Notes under the pieces: model-generated
Database searches by the model: none
Told to the model about the DNA's origin: nothing
Seen by the model: the letters and a program-made list of their open reading frames with translations, nothing else
Assembly (NCBI RefSeq): GCF_900116895.1
Contig: NZ_FPCF01000001.1
Location: 496,001-560,000 of the forward strand
DNA: 64,000 nucleotides
From: Pseudidiomarina donghaiensis
GTDB taxonomy: Bacteria; Pseudomonadota; Gammaproteobacteria; Enterobacterales; Alteromonadaceae
Direction: 5' to 3'
Shown: piece after piece, positions 27,708 through 37,444 of the stretch
Layout: each line of letters opens with the position of its first letter
How positions within the stretch are numbered: the stretch's first letter is position 1
Translations under genes and position numbers: made by a program

Positions 27708-28589
27708 ATGGTTAAAAAAGTTGTGATTCCGGTGGCAGGTCTGGGGACGCGGATGCTGCCAGCAACCAAAGCAATTCCAAAAGAAATGCTGCCGTTGGTT
27801 GACCGGCCGTTAATTCAGTACATTGTTGAAGAATGCGCTGCTGCAGGGCTAACTGACATTATTTTGGTGACCCACTCAAGCAAAGGCGCCATTGAAAACC
27901 ATTTTGACTCAAACTATGAGTTAGAAGACATGCTGAGTAAGCGGGCAAAAGATCAACTTCTGGCCGAGGTGCAGTCCATTTGTCCAAAAGGCGTTACCGT
28001 GATGGCGGTGCGCCAAGACGAAGCCAAAGGCCTCGGCCATGCCGTTTTATGCGCTCGCCCGTTGATTGAAGACCAACCGTTTGCGGTGGTGTTACCCGAT
28101 GTTCTGGTTGACGAAGCAAGTTGTGACTTAACGCGTGACAATTTAGCCGAAATGGTGGCGAACTTTAATAGCTCTGGCGCAGCGCAAGTCATGGTCGAGA
28201 AAGTGCCGGCTGCCATGGTGAATCAGTACGGTATTGCTGACATTAACGGCGTTGAGCTTCAGGCGGGTCAGCAAGCACCGATAAAGCAGCTCGTTGAGAA
28301 GCCGCCGGTTGACGAAGCGCCTTCTGACTTAGCTGTGGTTGGGCGCTATGTGTTCCCCGCGGCGTTGTGGGCGTTGCTAGAGAAAACCCCCGTTGGCGCT
28401 GGCAACGAAATTCAGCTAACTGACGCCATGGCCATGTTGCTTGAACAGCAGCCAGTAAACGCGTACTACATGAAAGGCAAGAGTCATGATTGCGGTAACA
28501 AGCTGGGCTACGCCCAAGCCTTTGTTGAGCATGCCATGCGCCATCCCGCCTTCGGCACTGACTTCGCCGCATGGCTGAAGGGGCTGTAG
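27708..28589 (+). CDS. galU: UTP-glucose-1-phosphate uridylyltransferase
   Basis: 293 residues from the ATG at 27708; an upstream TTG is possible but lacks support. Signature [20 protein letters not shown] (nucleotide-binding loop) and [17 protein letters not shown]. It makes UDP-glucose for envelope polysaccharides. The last codon CTG and stop TAG form the start of a family B REP. Confidence 0.96.
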   Translation: MVKKVVIPVAGLGTRMLPATKAIPKEMLPLVDRPLIQYIVEECAAAGLTDIILVTHSSKGAIENHFDSNYELEDMLSKRAKDQLLAEVQSICPKGVTVMAVRQDEAKGLGHAVLCARPLIEDQPFAVVLPDVLVDEASCDLTRDNLAEMVANFNSSGAAQVMVEKVPAAMVNQYGIADINGVELQAGQQAPIKQLVEKPPVDEAPSDLAVVGRYVFPAALWALLEKTPVGAGNEIQLTDAMAMLLEQQPVNAYYMKGKSHDCGNKLGYAQAFVEHAMRHPAFGTDFAAWLKGL

Positions 28590-28766
28590 CCCGGCGTTCT
28601 ACGCCGGGTAGCGCGAAGCGCTGTAAATCTCGAATCTTCCCAGAACTGGTAGCAAAGTTGAACGATGACGATGCTGCGCATCACCCGGCGTAGAACGCCG
28701 GGCTACGCCTGAGCAAAGTTGAACGATGACGATGCTGCGCATCACCCGGCGTAGAACGCCGGGCTA
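28587..28766. repeat. Family B REP cluster 3, shared by two convergent genes
   Basis: Starts at the galU stop (TAGCCCGGCGTTCTACGCCG) and ends at the cmoB stop on the other strand. The right part is a direct tandem duplication of about 61 bp (units begin AGCAAAGTTGAACGATGACG and end GCCGGGCTACGCCTG). Both flanking genes therefore take their TAG stop from a REP end. Confidence 0.92.
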
Positions 28767-29756
28767 CGCCTGAGCGATGATCACGGCGCGGCGTGGGGCT
28801 GGGTAGCCTTCGATGGTGCGGCTGTGGTCCGCTGGGTCGAGGAAGTCGGCCAGCGATTGGCCTTGCATCCATTCGGTGGCGCGCTGTTCTTCAAGCGTTG
28901 TTAAAGACTCGTCTACCACGCGTGCGGTTTTGAAGCCGCAGCGTGCTAACCAGTGCAGCAAAGCCTTGCTGCTGGGGATAAACCAGACGTTGCGCATTTT
29001 GGCGTAGGTTTCGCCCGGGACGAGCACGGTGTGCTCGTCGCCTTCCACGACCAGAGTTTCTAGTACTAGCTGGCCGCCAGGCTTCAGCTGTGCGCGCAGC
29101 TGCGTGAGGAAGTCGATTGGTGAGCGGCGGTGGTACAACACGCCCATGCTAAACACGGTGTCGAAAGCCTTTAGCTCGGGTAGGTCTTCTACGCCAAGTG
29201 GGAACAGGTGCGAACGTGCTTGCAGCTCTGGCGGCATAAAGCTGCGTACGGCCATAAACTGGGCCATAAACAATTGGCCGGGATCAACCCCCCATACTTG
29301 CTCGGCTCCGGCCTCAAGCATGCGCCACAGGTGGTAGCCGCTGCCACAGCCGATATCTAACACTTGCTGGCCTTTTAATGGCTGGCTGTCACCCTTTGTA
29401 TTTGAAAGGTGCGGGAGTACGCGCTGCCATTTAAAGTCTGAGCGCCATTCGGTATCAATGTGTACGCCGTGTAGGTTAAACGGGCCTTTGCGCCATGGCA
29501 CCAGTTGCATCATTAAGCCACGAATGCGGTTTTGCTCGCCTTCGTTTACCGTGTTGTTGTGCACGGTTACGGTGTCGTCCAGCGACACTTGCTGGGCTTC
29601 AAGCTTGGGCAGTTGTTCCACGCTGCGTAGCCACTTCGGCAGTTCGCCGTGCTGCTGTTCTTTTTGCCAGCGTTCAAGCTGCGCCGGTAAAGTGGTTAGC
29701 CAATGCTGCAGCGGCGACTGCGCTACGGCGATTAAGTCTTGGGTAAATAACTTCAT
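28764..29756 (-). CDS. cmoB: tRNA U34 carboxymethyltransferase CmoB
   Basis: 330 residues. Uses carboxy-SAM made by CmoA to modify 5-hydroxyuridine at tRNA position 34 to cmo5U. The C-terminal Rossmann methyltransferase domain has [16 protein letters not shown] and [16 protein letters not shown]; the N-terminal part ([20 protein letters not shown]) is specific to CmoB. It overlaps cmoA by four bases. The stop TAG belongs to the REP cluster. Confidence 0.95.
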   Translation of the reverse strand: MKLFTQDLIAVAQSPLQHWLTTLPAQLERWQKEQQHGELPKWLRSVEQLPKLEAQQVSLDDTVTVHNNTVNEGEQNRIRGLMMQLVPWRKGPFNLHGVHIDTEWRSDFKWQRVLPHLSNTKGDSQPLKGQQVLDIGCGSGYHLWRMLEAGAEQVWGVDPGQLFMAQFMAVRSFMPPELQARSHLFPLGVEDLPELKAFDTVFSMGVLYHRRSPIDFLTQLRAQLKPGGQLVLETLVVEGDEHTVLVPGETYAKMRNVWFIPSSKALLHWLARCGFKTARVVDESLTTLEEQRATEWMQGQSLADFLDPADHSRTIEGYPAPRRAVIIAQA

Positions 29757-30493
29757 GAGTTGTCCTTAACGGCAAGCATGGCGGCGAAGTTGTAGCATTG
29801 AAACCATACTTGAGTGTGGCTAAAGCCAATGTCGCGCAGGCGCTGGTGATGGGTATCGAGTGTGTCGATACGCATGACGTTTTCAATGGCGGCACGTTTT
29901 TGCGCGATTTCGAGCTCGCTATAGCCATTGGCACGTTTGAATTCGTGATGAATGTCGACCAGCAAGTCATTCATAGCGTCATCGGCACTGCGGAATTTTT
30001 CGCTGAGCAGCAACACGCCCCCAGGTTTTAAGCTGTCGTAGATTTTTTGCAGTAGCGCTTGGCGCTGCTCAGGCGGCACGAATTGTAAGGTGAAGTTCAT
30101 GACGACAACCGAGGCGTTGGCTAGCTCTGATTGTTGAATGTCTTCGCAGCGCACGGTAACGGGCACGTCGCTGCGATAGCCGCTTAGATGCAGCTGGCAG
30201 CGTTCAACCATGGCCGGCGAGTTGTCGATGCCGAAAACTTGCACATCGTTTAAGCCCGCGACGTTTTGGCGCATGGCCAAAGTGGCGGCGCCGAGCGAGC
30301 AGCCTAAGTCATACAAATTCGAATTCGCTTGGGCGAAGCGTTTGGTCAACTGACCAATACCTTGCAAAATACTTTGGTAGCCGGGCACTGAGCGGTTGAT
30401 CATGTCGGGAAAAACCTCCACCACGGTTTGATCAAAGACAAAGTCGCTCACTTGCGGCAAGGGTTCGGCAAATATCGAATCTTTTTTAGTCAT
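29753..30493 (-). CDS. cmoA: Carboxy-S-adenosyl-L-methionine synthase CmoA
   Basis: 246 residues. Converts SAM and prephenate to carboxy-SAM, the donor for CmoB. Conserved features are [34 protein letters not shown] and [11 protein letters not shown]. The gene pair cmoA-cmoB is conserved in gammaproteobacteria. Confidence 0.95.
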   Translation of the reverse strand: MTKKDSIFAEPLPQVSDFVFDQTVVEVFPDMINRSVPGYQSILQGIGQLTKRFAQANSNLYDLGCSLGAATLAMRQNVAGLNDVQVFGIDNSPAMVERCQLHLSGYRSDVPVTVRCEDIQQSELANASVVVMNFTLQFVPPEQRQALLQKIYDSLKPGGVLLLSEKFRSADDAMNDLLVDIHHEFKRANGYSELEIAQKRAAIENVMRIDTLDTHHQRLRDIGFSHTQVWFQCYNFAAMLAVKDNS

Positions 30494-30567
30494 ACGGGCA
30501 ATTAATCTTTAGCTGACAGACAAGCCACTTATTTTACCGTAACGTGGAATGAAACAGTAGCGTTGAC

Positions 30568-30594
30568 TATACTTGTTCAATAACTTGAACAAGT
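30568..30594 (+). promoter_or_regulatory. Operator and -10 region of yefM-yoeB
   Basis: A perfect palindrome ACTTGTTCAA-TAAC-TTGAACAAGT at 30571-30594 directly before the yefM Shine-Dalgarno. It overlaps a likely -10 element TATACT (30568-30573). Binding of the YefM-YoeB complex here would block transcription, as expected for autorepression of this toxin-antitoxin type. Confidence 0.7.
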
Positions 30595-30603
30595 GGAGTT
30601 GTT

Positions 30604-30876
30604 ATGCGTGTTATTTCCTACTCTGATGCGAGAAATAATTTGAAAGCAGTCATCGATACGGTTGTGGATGATGCCGATGTGACAGTGATTGCTCGTCGCG
30701 ATGCCGACGATGCGGTGATTATGTCACTAGCTCACTACAATGGGTTAATGGAAACCATCCACTTATTGAATTCCTTACCTAACGCGGCGCGGTTAAAACA
30801 ATCTATAGCGCAGCTTAAGGCAGGCGAGGTTATTGAAGCTGAGCTTGACGAATCTGGACTTAAAGACGGTGACTAA
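30604..30876 (+). CDS. yefM: Antitoxin YefM
   Basis: 90 residues matching YefM along its length: MRVISYSDARNNLKAVID, the DAVIMSLAHYNGL segment, and LLNSLPNAARLKQSI. It represses its operon through the palindrome just upstream and binds YoeB with its acidic C-terminus. Overlaps yoeB by 8 bp. Confidence 0.94.
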   Translation: MRVISYSDARNNLKAVIDTVVDDADVTVIARRDADDAVIMSLAHYNGLMETIHLLNSLPNAARLKQSIAQLKAGEVIEAELDESGLKDGD

Positions 30877-31126
30877 GCTCACATGGACATTGAACGCATG
30901 GCAAGACTATTGCTATTGGCAACGGCAAGACAAAAAAACCTTACATCGAATAAATAGGCTTATCGATGCTTGTTTGCGAACGCCTTTTTCGGGTATTGGT
31001 AAGCCAGAAGGGCTAAAAGGTGACCTAAGCGGGTTTTGGTCGCGTCGAATAGATGAACAACATCGACTGGTGTACCAAGTTACTGACTTTGCTATCGTCG
31101 TGATTGCTTGTCGGTATCATTATTAA
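30869..31126 (+). CDS. yoeB: mRNA interferase toxin YoeB
   Basis: 85 residues from the GTG at 30869 (the longer frame from 30833 is inside yefM). KLTWTLNAWQDYCYWQ, GKPEGLKGDLSGFWSRRI and the terminal ACRYHY are diagnostic. The catalytic Glu (KPEGL), Arg (SRRI) and His (RYHY) of YoeB are all present, so the toxin should be active. It cleaves mRNA in the ribosomal A site. Confidence 0.95.
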   Translation: MTKLTWTLNAWQDYCYWQRQDKKTLHRINRLIDACLRTPFSGIGKPEGLKGDLSGFWSRRIDEQHRLVYQVTDFAIVVIACRYHY

Positions 31127-31142
31127 TTTCCCGACACAGTTA

Positions 31143-31170
31143 CTGACAATCGGCGCCAGTCCGTTATAAT
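31143..31170 (+). promoter_or_regulatory. Sigma-70 promoter of aspS
   Basis: CTGACA (31143-31148), 16-bp spacer, perfect TATAAT (31165-31170), 43 bp upstream of the aspS ATG. Confidence 0.65.
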
Positions 31171-31212
31171 GTGCAGCTTTGTAAATTCAAATTTTGTGGT
31201 AGGGAAAATCCC

Positions 31213-32973
31213 ATGCGTAGCCATTATTGTGGACAGCTTGAAAGCAGCCTTGTAGATCAGTCAGTTACTTTGTGTGGCTGGGTAAATAAACGCCGTGATT
31301 TAGGCGGTTTGATTTTTATTGATATGCGCGACCGTACCGGTTTAGTGCAGGTGGTGTTTGACCCAGACCAACAGGCCTTGTTTGATACGGCGAACAAGCT
31401 GCGCCAAGAGTTTTGTATTCGCTTAGTCGGCACGGTGCGAGCTCGCCCAGAAAGCCAAGTGAACAAGAACATGGCCACGGGTGCGGTGGAAGTGATGGCG
31501 ACTGAGCTTGAAATTATTAGCCGTGCCGAGCCATTGCCGATTGATTTTAATCAGCAGGTGAGTGAGGAGCAGCGTCTACGCTTCCGTTATTTAGACTTGC
31601 GCCGCCCAAATATGAACCACAATTTGCAGTTCCGCGCCAAAGTAACCAGTGCGGTACGTCGCTTTTTAGACGACAACGGCTTTTTAGACATTGAAACACC
31701 GATGCTAACCCGTGCAACACCGGAAGGTGCACGTGACTACTTAGTGCCAAGCCGTACGCACAAAGGTAAGTTTTTTGCCTTGCCACAGTCGCCACAGCTG
31801 TTTAAACAGTTATTAATGATGTCTGGTTTTGACCGTTACTACCAAATTGTAAAGTGTTTCCGCGACGAAGACTTACGCGCAGACCGTCAGCCAGAGTTTA
31901 CCCAAATTGATATTGAAACGTCGTTTATGACGTCTGACCAAGTGATGGCAGTGACTGAAAAGATGGTCCGTCAGTTATTCAACGACATGTTAGACGTTGA
32001 GCTGGGCGACTTTCCACGCATGACGTGGCACGAAGCCATGCGCCGTTTTGGTAGTGACAAGCCAGATTTGCGTAATCCACTTGAATTGGTGGACGTGGCT
32101 GATTTGCTAACTGACGTTGAATTTAAAGTGTTTTCTGGCCCAGCAAATGACCCGAAAGGTCGTGTTGCGGCGCTGAAAGTACCGGGCAAAGCCGAAGCGA
32201 TTTCACGTAAAAATATTGACGAATACACTAACTTTGTCGGTATTTATGGCGCCAAAGGCTTGGCGTGGATGAAAGTGAATGACCTAAGCGCTGGCCGCGA
32301 TGGTATTCAGTCGCCGGTACTGAAATTTATTCCAGATGACGCACTGAACGGCATTTTGGCACGCACTGAAGCGGCCAACGGCGATATTATTTTCTTTGGT
32401 GCTGACAAAGCGACTGTGGTTGCTGAAGCTATGGGTGCGTTGCGCTTGAAGGTCGGTCAAGACTTTGAGCTTGTGAGCGACGAGTGGCGCCCATTGTGGG
32501 TGGTTGATTTCCCAATGTTTGAAGAGCATGACGGCCGTTTACATGCTATTCACCATCCGTTTACCGCGCCTGTTGGCGTTAGCCCTGAAGAACTGAAGGC
32601 CAACCCGGAAGCGGCATTGTCAAACGCGTACGACATGGTGCTTAACGGCTGCGAAGTGGGCGGTGGCTCGGTACGTATTCACAATAATGAGATGCAGCAA
32701 GCCGCATTCGAAATTTTGGGCATTGGCAAAGAAGAAGCCCAAGAGAAATTTGGCTTCTTGCTTGAGGCGTTGAAGTACGGTACGCCACCACATGCGGGCT
32801 TGGCCTTTGGTTTAGACCGTTTGGTGATGTTGATGGTGGGTGCGAGCTCAATTCGTGAAGTGATTGCTTTCCCGAAAACCACCACGGCCGCCTGTGTGTT
32901 GACCGACGCACCAGGGCTTGCCAACCCAGAAGCATTGGCAGAATTGAATGTTACGGTAAAGGACAACGACTAA
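31213..32973 (+). CDS. aspS: Aspartyl-tRNA synthetase
   Basis: 586 residues from the ATG at 31213 (AGGG upstream; codons before it are leader). Class II synthetase with an N-terminal OB anticodon-binding domain ([20 protein letters not shown]), motif 2 region [18 protein letters not shown], the bacterial GAD insertion domain and motif 3 [13 protein letters not shown]. It charges tRNA-Asp. The stop codon TAA is the start of an 11-bp tandem repeat. Confidence 0.97.
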   Translation: MRSHYCGQLESSLVDQSVTLCGWVNKRRDLGGLIFIDMRDRTGLVQVVFDPDQQALFDTANKLRQEFCIRLVGTVRARPESQVNKNMATGAVEVMATELEIISRAEPLPIDFNQQVSEEQRLRFRYLDLRRPNMNHNLQFRAKVTSAVRRFLDDNGFLDIETPMLTRATPEGARDYLVPSRTHKGKFFALPQSPQLFKQLLMMSGFDRYYQIVKCFRDEDLRADRQPEFTQIDIETSFMTSDQVMAVTEKMVRQLFNDMLDVELGDFPRMTWHEAMRRFGSDKPDLRNPLELVDVADLLTDVEFKVFSGPANDPKGRVAALKVPGKAEAISRKNIDEYTNFVGIYGAKGLAWMKVNDLSAGRDGIQSPVLKFIPDDALNGILARTEAANGDIIFFGADKATVVAEAMGALRLKVGQDFELVSDEWRPLWVVDFPMFEEHDGRLHAIHHPFTAPVGVSPEELKANPEAALSNAYDMVLNGCEVGGGSVRIHNNEMQQAAFEILGIGKEEAQEKFGFLLEALKYGTPPHAGLAFGLDRLVMLMVGASSIREVIAFPKTTTAACVLTDAPGLANPEALAELNVTVKDND

Positions 32974-33008
32974 CCAGCGTCTAACCAGCGTCTAACCAGC
33001 GTCTAACC
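32971..33008. repeat. 11-bp tandem repeat at the aspS stop codon
   Basis: Three full copies and one partial copy of TAACCAGCGTC, the first TAA being the aspS stop. It lies in the short gap before ruvC. Confidence 0.9.
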
Positions 33009-33044
33009 TAGGTACAGTGAACAGCTAGCTGACAGGAGCGAATC

Positions 33045-33563
33045 ATGGCCATCATTCTGGGAATTGACCCAGGCTCACGCCTAACCGGCTATGGTGTGAT
33101 TCGCCAATCTGGCAAGCAGTTAACCTATTTGGGGAGTGGCTGCATTAACGTCATGCGCAGCCTAAAAGGCGAAGCTGAACCCACACTTGCCGATAAGCTC
33201 AAAGTTATTCATGATGGTGTCGCTGAGCTTATCGCGCAATTTCAACCCAGCGAATTTGCGATAGAACAAGTGTTTATGGCGCGCAACCCTGACTCCGCAT
33301 TAAAGCTTGGGCAGGCGCGTGGCGCGGCCATTGTTGCTGCAGCTTCGGCTGGGCTGCCCGTGGCAGAATATGCAGCGCGCTTAGTGAAGCAGGCCGTGGT
33401 TGGCACCGGCGCTGCTGACAAAACACAAGTGCAACACATGGTCATGGCCATGTTACAGTTACAGCACAAGCCGCAAGCAGATGCGGCCGACGCGTTGGCC
33501 GTGGCGATTTGCCATGCCCATACGCAAACCCAATTAATTAGAACAACAAGGGGACGTGCGTGA
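33045..33563 (+). CDS. ruvC: Holliday junction resolvase RuvC
   Basis: 172 residues. The acidic catalytic residues are in [25 protein letters not shown] and [13 protein letters not shown]. It cuts Holliday junctions in the RuvABC resolvasome. RBS GGAG; overlaps ruvA by four bases. Confidence 0.97.
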   Translation: MAIILGIDPGSRLTGYGVIRQSGKQLTYLGSGCINVMRSLKGEAEPTLADKLKVIHDGVAELIAQFQPSEFAIEQVFMARNPDSALKLGQARGAAIVAAASAGLPVAEYAARLVKQAVVGTGAADKTQVQHMVMAMLQLQHKPQADAADALAVAICHAHTQTQLIRTTRGRA

Positions 33564-34180
33564 TCGGACAACTCACCGGCACTTTAATTGCAAAACAACC
33601 ACCTGAAGTGCTTATTGATGTAAACGGCGTTGGCTATGAAGTGCAAATGCCAATGACCTGCCTGTATGAATTACCTGACATTGGTGAAACCGTTAAGCTG
33701 ATCACGCATTTTGTAGTGCGTGAAGACGCGCAATTGTTGTATGGCTTCAACACCTTTGCCGAGCGCACTCTGTTTCGCCAGCTTATCAAAGCGCAAGGTG
33801 TAGGGCCGAAGTTGGCGTTGACCATCATGTCGGGGATGACAGCACAGCAATTTGTGCATGCAGTGACGCACGACGACGTATCGAGTTTAGTGAAACTACC
33901 AGGCGTGGGCCGTAAAACCGCCGAGCGCTTGGTGGTTGAAATGCGCGACCGCCTGAAAAACTGGGGGACAGCTACCCCAGCAACAGATGCGGCGCCGATT
34001 GATTTTGGCGATATGAACCCGACTATTGCGGGTAGCTCGCCACGTGACGACGCGTTAAGCGCCTTGTTAGCTCTAGGTTACAAGCCAGCCCAAGCCGAAA
34101 AAGCGGTAGCGGCAGCCCTAAAAGCCGAGCCACAAGCCGCCAGCGACATCCTCATTCGCTTCGCGTTGAAGAACATGTAG
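33560..34180 (+). CDS. ruvA: Holliday junction DNA helicase subunit RuvA
   Basis: 206 residues. N-terminal OB fold ([20 protein letters not shown]), two helix-hairpin-helix motifs ([10 protein letters not shown] and [16 protein letters not shown]) and a C-terminal RuvB-binding domain ([14 protein letters not shown]). It binds four-way junctions and recruits RuvB. The start is GTG at 33560. Its stop TAG is the first codon of a REP array that separates it from ruvB. Confidence 0.96.
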   Translation: MIGQLTGTLIAKQPPEVLIDVNGVGYEVQMPMTCLYELPDIGETVKLITHFVVREDAQLLYGFNTFAERTLFRQLIKAQGVGPKLALTIMSGMTAQQFVHAVTHDDVSSLVKLPGVGRKTAERLVVEMRDRLKNWGTATPATDAAPIDFGDMNPTIAGSSPRDDALSALLALGYKPAQAEKAVAAALKAEPQAASDILIRFALKNM

Positions 34181-34413
34181 CCCGGCGTTCTACGCCGGGT
34201 GATGCGCAGCATCGTGATTGCTCGGGGCATCGACAGAGCTGAGCCGGGTGATGCGCAGCATCGTGATTGCTCGGGGTATCGACAGAGCTGAGCCGGGTGA
34301 TGCGCAGCATCGTGATTGCTCGGGGCATCGACAGAGCTGAGAAAAACGAGCGGTAAATTAAAGTTATAGATTAACAGCGCGCTGCGCTACCCGGCGTAAA
34401 ACGCCGGGCTACG
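34178..34413. repeat. Family B REP cluster 4 with a triple 49-bp tandem repeat
   Basis: Begins at the ruvA stop (TAGCCCGGCGTTCTACGCCG). It continues as three head-to-tail 49-bp units (about 34195-34341), each containing GCCGGGTGATGCGCAGCATC and ending CATCGACAGAGCTGA or a one-base variant. It ends with the inverted copy CGCCGGGCTAC just before ruvB. Confidence 0.93.
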
Positions 34414-34424
34414 GGGTTTTCAAA

Positions 34425-35426
34425 ATGATTGAGCCAGATCGTATTAACCAGCCACAGGCAATGGCCGACGATGAAGTGATTGATCGTGCTATTCGCCCCA
34501 AAATGCTTGCCGACTACACGGGCCAGAGCCATGTGGTTGCGCAAATGGAAATATTTATTCAGGCGGCTAAGCAACGAGCCGAGGCGCTCGATCACTTGTT
34601 AATTTTCGGGCCGCCAGGCCTAGGTAAAACCACCTTAGCTAATATTGTTGCGAATGAATTGAATGTAAATATCCGGCAAACTTCGGGCCCAGTACTCGAA
34701 AAAGCAGGCGATCTTGCGGCATTGTTAACCAACTTAGAAGCGCACGATGTATTGTTTATTGATGAAATTCATCGGCTGAGCCCTGTGGTGGAAGAGATTT
34801 TGTATCCAGCGATGGAAGACTATCAGTTGGACATTATGATAGGCGAAGGGCCAGCAGCGCGTTCGATAAAACTAGATTTGCCGCCGTTTACGCTCATTGG
34901 CGCGACCACCCGAGCGGGTGCATTAACGTCGCCGTTACGAGATCGATTCGGGATTGTGCAACGGCTTGAGTTTTATAGCGTTGAAGAGTTAACAAAAATT
35001 ATTGCGCGCTCGGCGAGTTATTTAAATTTGAACTTAGAAGCCGACGGCGCCTTGGAAATTGCGCGCCGCTCACGCGGCACACCGCGCATAGCGAACCGTT
35101 TGTTGCGCCGCGTGCGTGACTTCGCCGAAGTGAAAAATAGCGGCCATATTGATCAGCCGACTGCCGCCGCTGCACTAGCGATGGTTGACGTAGACGAAGC
35201 GGGTTTTGATTATATGGACCGCAAGTTATTGCTCGCAATTATTGAAAAATTTATGGGCGGCCCGGTGGGTTTAGATAACTTGGCGGCGGCCATCGGTGAA
35301 GAAAAAGATACGATTGAAGATGTGCTGGAGCCGTATTTGATTCAGCAGGGCTTTTTGCAGCGGACGCCGCGTGGGCGCATTGCAACGCCACACGCCTACG
35401 CCCACTTCGGCCTAGGTAAAGACTAA
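34425..35426 (+). CDS. ruvB: Holliday junction branch-migration motor RuvB
   Basis: 333 residues. AAA+ ATPase with Walker [13 protein letters not shown], Walker [10 protein letters not shown], sensor 1 GATTRAG and the C-terminal winged helix ([13 protein letters not shown]). It pumps DNA through the RuvA-bound junction. Confidence 0.97.
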   Translation: MIEPDRINQPQAMADDEVIDRAIRPKMLADYTGQSHVVAQMEIFIQAAKQRAEALDHLLIFGPPGLGKTTLANIVANELNVNIRQTSGPVLEKAGDLAALLTNLEAHDVLFIDEIHRLSPVVEEILYPAMEDYQLDIMIGEGPAARSIKLDLPPFTLIGATTRAGALTSPLRDRFGIVQRLEFYSVEELTKIIARSASYLNLNLEADGALEIARRSRGTPRIANRLLRRVRDFAEVKNSGHIDQPTAAAALAMVDVDEAGFDYMDRKLLLAIIEKFMGGPVGLDNLAAAIGEEKDTIEDVLEPYLIQQGFLQRTPRGRIATPHAYAHFGLGKD

Positions 35427-35428
35427 AA

Positions 35429-35584
35429 GCGTTATTCGTGCGCTTTGCTGTTGGTATGCTGCGCTGTTCGTCCGCTCGGCTGCGCCTCACTATTGGTGAT
35501 TTGTATTTACGAGCAGTGCGTAGCACGGACAAACAGTGAGCGAAGCGAACGGACGAACCACGAACAGCGCAGCGGACGAACTCG
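35429..35584. repeat. Family A hairpin repeat (copy 4)
   Basis: A 156-bp diverged copy beginning GCGTTATTCGTGCGC just after ruvB. Complementary blocks include GCTGTTCGTCCG on the left and ACAGTGAGCGAAGCGAACGG / GAACAGCGCAGCGGACGAA on the right. It abuts the terminator of the small RNA that reads towards it. Confidence 0.75.
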
Positions 35585-35585
35585 C

Positions 35586-35696
35586 AAAAAAAAAGCCCGC
35601 TCATGGAGCGGGCAAAATACAGAACAACAAGGAAGTTAAATCCAGGGAACAATAACAGGAAGAATCGACAACCGGTCTCTTCGTATCTGATATCTG
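35586..35696 (-). ncRNA. Candidate trans-acting small RNA, about 110 nt
   Basis: On the minus strand a good sigma-70 promoter (described separately) is followed about 85 nt later by a textbook terminator: stem GCCCGCTC/GAGCGGGC, 3-nt loop, nine T (35594-35586). No credible reading frame lies between. The body is pyrimidine-rich and contains CTTCCTGTTATTG and ACTTCCTTGTTG, two segments able to pair with Shine-Dalgarno sequences. It lies antiparallel to its neighbours ruvB and ybgC, so it is not a leader of either. It does not look like a small RNA I know. The expected 5' end is inferred from promoter geometry. Confidence 0.65.
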
Positions 35697-35702
35697 ACGC
35701 GC

Positions 35703-35730
35703 ATTATACGCAGGCCGGACCGGGTTTCAA
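35703..35730 (-). promoter_or_regulatory. Sigma-70 promoter of the candidate small RNA
   Basis: Minus strand: TTGAAA (35730-35725), 16-bp spacer, perfect TATAAT (35708-35703). Transcription should begin near 35696. Confidence 0.7.
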
Positions 35731-35878
35731 ACGAGAAAAATTGTATTTCACATAAGTTTTACTAATGCGATGATGTTATCGCTGGTTAAATTATAGCCCA
35801 ACCAAAATTGGTCTTACCAAGATGAAGCCCGAAAATTAAGGGTTTTGTAAAAATTGGTTAGATTGTTATGATAAAAAA

Positions 35879-36325
35879 ATGTCTGGTGTAAAATTGAACA
35901 AGTTAACATTTTCATGGCCCATACGGGTTTATTATGAAGACACAGATGCAGGCGGTATCGTTTATTATGCCAACTATCTCAAATTCCTTGAGCGGGCACG
36001 TACGGAGTGGCTACGATCGTTAGGTATAGAACAAGATACATGGCTTGCGCATAGGTTGGGGTTTGTGGTGCGGCAGGTGCAAATGGATTTATTGGCGCCG
36101 GCGCGATTTAACGATGAACTGATAGTGACGGTTGTGGTCGAAAAGCTCGGACGCGCTTCGGTGGTATTTTCACAGCAGGTTCTCTCGGGCCAACCGGGTA
36201 ATGAAACAATTTTTTGTCAGGCGCAAATTAAAGCGGCCTGTGTGAATTTAGGGCAAGCTGGTGATGCCGTGAGAGCGGTGCCAATGCCGGCCGAAATTTT
36301 TGAGGTGATAAAACGTGCAAACTGA
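35879..36325 (+). CDS. ybgC: Tol-Pal system-associated acyl-CoA thioesterase YbgC
   Basis: 148 residues, hot-dog-fold thioesterase. The active-site motif is YYEDTDAGGIVYYANYLKF with the catalytic Asp, then FLERARTEWLR. It is first in the conserved ybgC-tolQRAB-pal-cpoB cluster and overlaps tolQ by 11 bp. Confidence 0.95.
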   Translation: MSGVKLNKLTFSWPIRVYYEDTDAGGIVYYANYLKFLERARTEWLRSLGIEQDTWLAHRLGFVVRQVQMDLLAPARFNDELIVTVVVEKLGRASVVFSQQVLSGQPGNETIFCQAQIKAACVNLGQAGDAVRAVPMPAEIFEVIKRAN

Positions 36326-37010
36326 ATTGTCGATAACCGCACTTATTCTTGAAGCAAGTATTGTTGTTCAGCTGGTGATGTTGCTGTTGCTGGCGTTCTC
36401 TGTAGTGGGTTGGATGATGATTTTTCAACGAGCCAAAGTCATTAAAAGTGCGGCACAAGAGGCGTTGAAGTTTGAGGACAGGTTTTGGTCTGGGGTTGAT
36501 TTAACCCGTTTATTTCAAGAGGTTTCGGCACGAGCACAAAATGCTTCGGGCATGGAGAAGCTGTTTCATGCTGGGTTTAAAGAGTTTGCTCGGTTGCGCA
36601 ATAATCAAGGGCTAAACCAACAGCAAGTGTTGGACGCTTCGTACCGCGCCATGCGAGTGGTGCATTCGCGAGAGCTTGATGGTCTGGAAAATAATTTGAG
36701 TTTTTTGGCAACCATTGGTTCTATAAGCCCCTATGTCGGTTTATTTGGTACTGTCTGGGGTATTATGAATGCATTTATTGGCCTTGGTGCGGTGCAGCAA
36801 GCAACGTTAGCCATGGTTGCTCCAGGTATTGCCGAAGCCTTGATTGCAACGGCGATGGGCTTATTTGCGGCGATTCCAGCGGTTATCGCTTATAACCGAT
36901 TTACCTATCGCGTTGAAAAAGTGGATAACCAGTACCTGAACTTTATGGACGAGTTAATGGCGATTTTGCAGCGCCAAGGTAGTGCGAAAAAGGCAGGTGC
37001 TGAAGCATGA
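36315..37010 (+). CDS. tolQ: Tol-Pal system proton channel subunit TolQ
   Basis: 231 residues, GTG start. Three transmembrane segments in the ExbB/MotA/TolQ pattern, with ISPYVGLFGTVWGIMNAF and LIATAMGLFAAIPAVIAYN. With TolR it forms the proton-driven motor of the Tol-Pal system, which constricts the outer membrane during division. Confidence 0.96.
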   Translation: MQTELSITALILEASIVVQLVMLLLLAFSVVGWMMIFQRAKVIKSAAQEALKFEDRFWSGVDLTRLFQEVSARAQNASGMEKLFHAGFKEFARLRNNQGLNQQQVLDASYRAMRVVHSRELDGLENNLSFLATIGSISPYVGLFGTVWGIMNAFIGLGAVQQATLAMVAPGIAEALIATAMGLFAAIPAVIAYNRFTYRVEKVDNQYLNFMDELMAILQRQGSAKKAGAEA

Positions 37011-37444
37011 TGACGGTAACCCGCAGACGCCGTAAACAGGTGTCGGAAATTAATGTGGTGCCCTACATTGATGTGATGTTGGTGCTACTGATTATTTTTA
37101 TGGTTACTGCGCCACTGATTACGCAGGGCGTAAAAGTGGATTTGCCGAAAGCATCGGCGGAGCCGCTTGATCCTGAAAGTGAGCCACCCATTGTTGCTTC
37201 GGTTGATCGTGACGGCAATTATTTTTTAAGTACCGCAAATGATCCGAACGCTGCTATTGGGGTGGTTGATTTGGCGGTTATGGTGCAGGCTGAGTTGCAA
37301 GTAAGCCCAAATCGGCCGGTGGTGGTCAAAGGTGATGGAGCGGTGCAGTACAGTCAAGTGGTGCAACTGATGGTGCTGCTGCAAAAAGCTGGGGTACCGC
37401 AAGTTGGTTTAATGACAGATAGTTCTGCAGACGGTGGCTCATAG
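37007..37444 (+). CDS. tolR: Tol-Pal system protein TolR
   Basis: 145 residues, one transmembrane helix. EINVVPYIDVMLVLLIIFMV contains the proton-carrying Asp. The periplasmic domain ends VVQLMVLLQKAGVPQVGLMT, as in ExbD/TolR. It overlaps tolQ by four bases and tolA by one. Confidence 0.96.
   Translation: MMTVTRRRRKQVSEINVVPYIDVMLVLLIIFMVTAPLITQGVKVDLPKASAEPLDPESEPPIVASVDRDGNYFLSTANDPNAAIGVVDLAVMVQAELQVSPNRPVVVKGDGAVQYSQVVQLMVLLQKAGVPQVGLMTDSSADGGS

Noticed and set aside
34195-34341. Possible CRISPR array
   Set aside because: The 49-bp units are directly adjacent without unique spacers and carry the REP palindrome; no cas genes are present.
35251-35652. Minus-strand frame of 133 residues
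   Set aside because: It crosses the ruvB end, a family A repeat and the small RNA body; composition is that of repeat DNA and it lacks an RBS.
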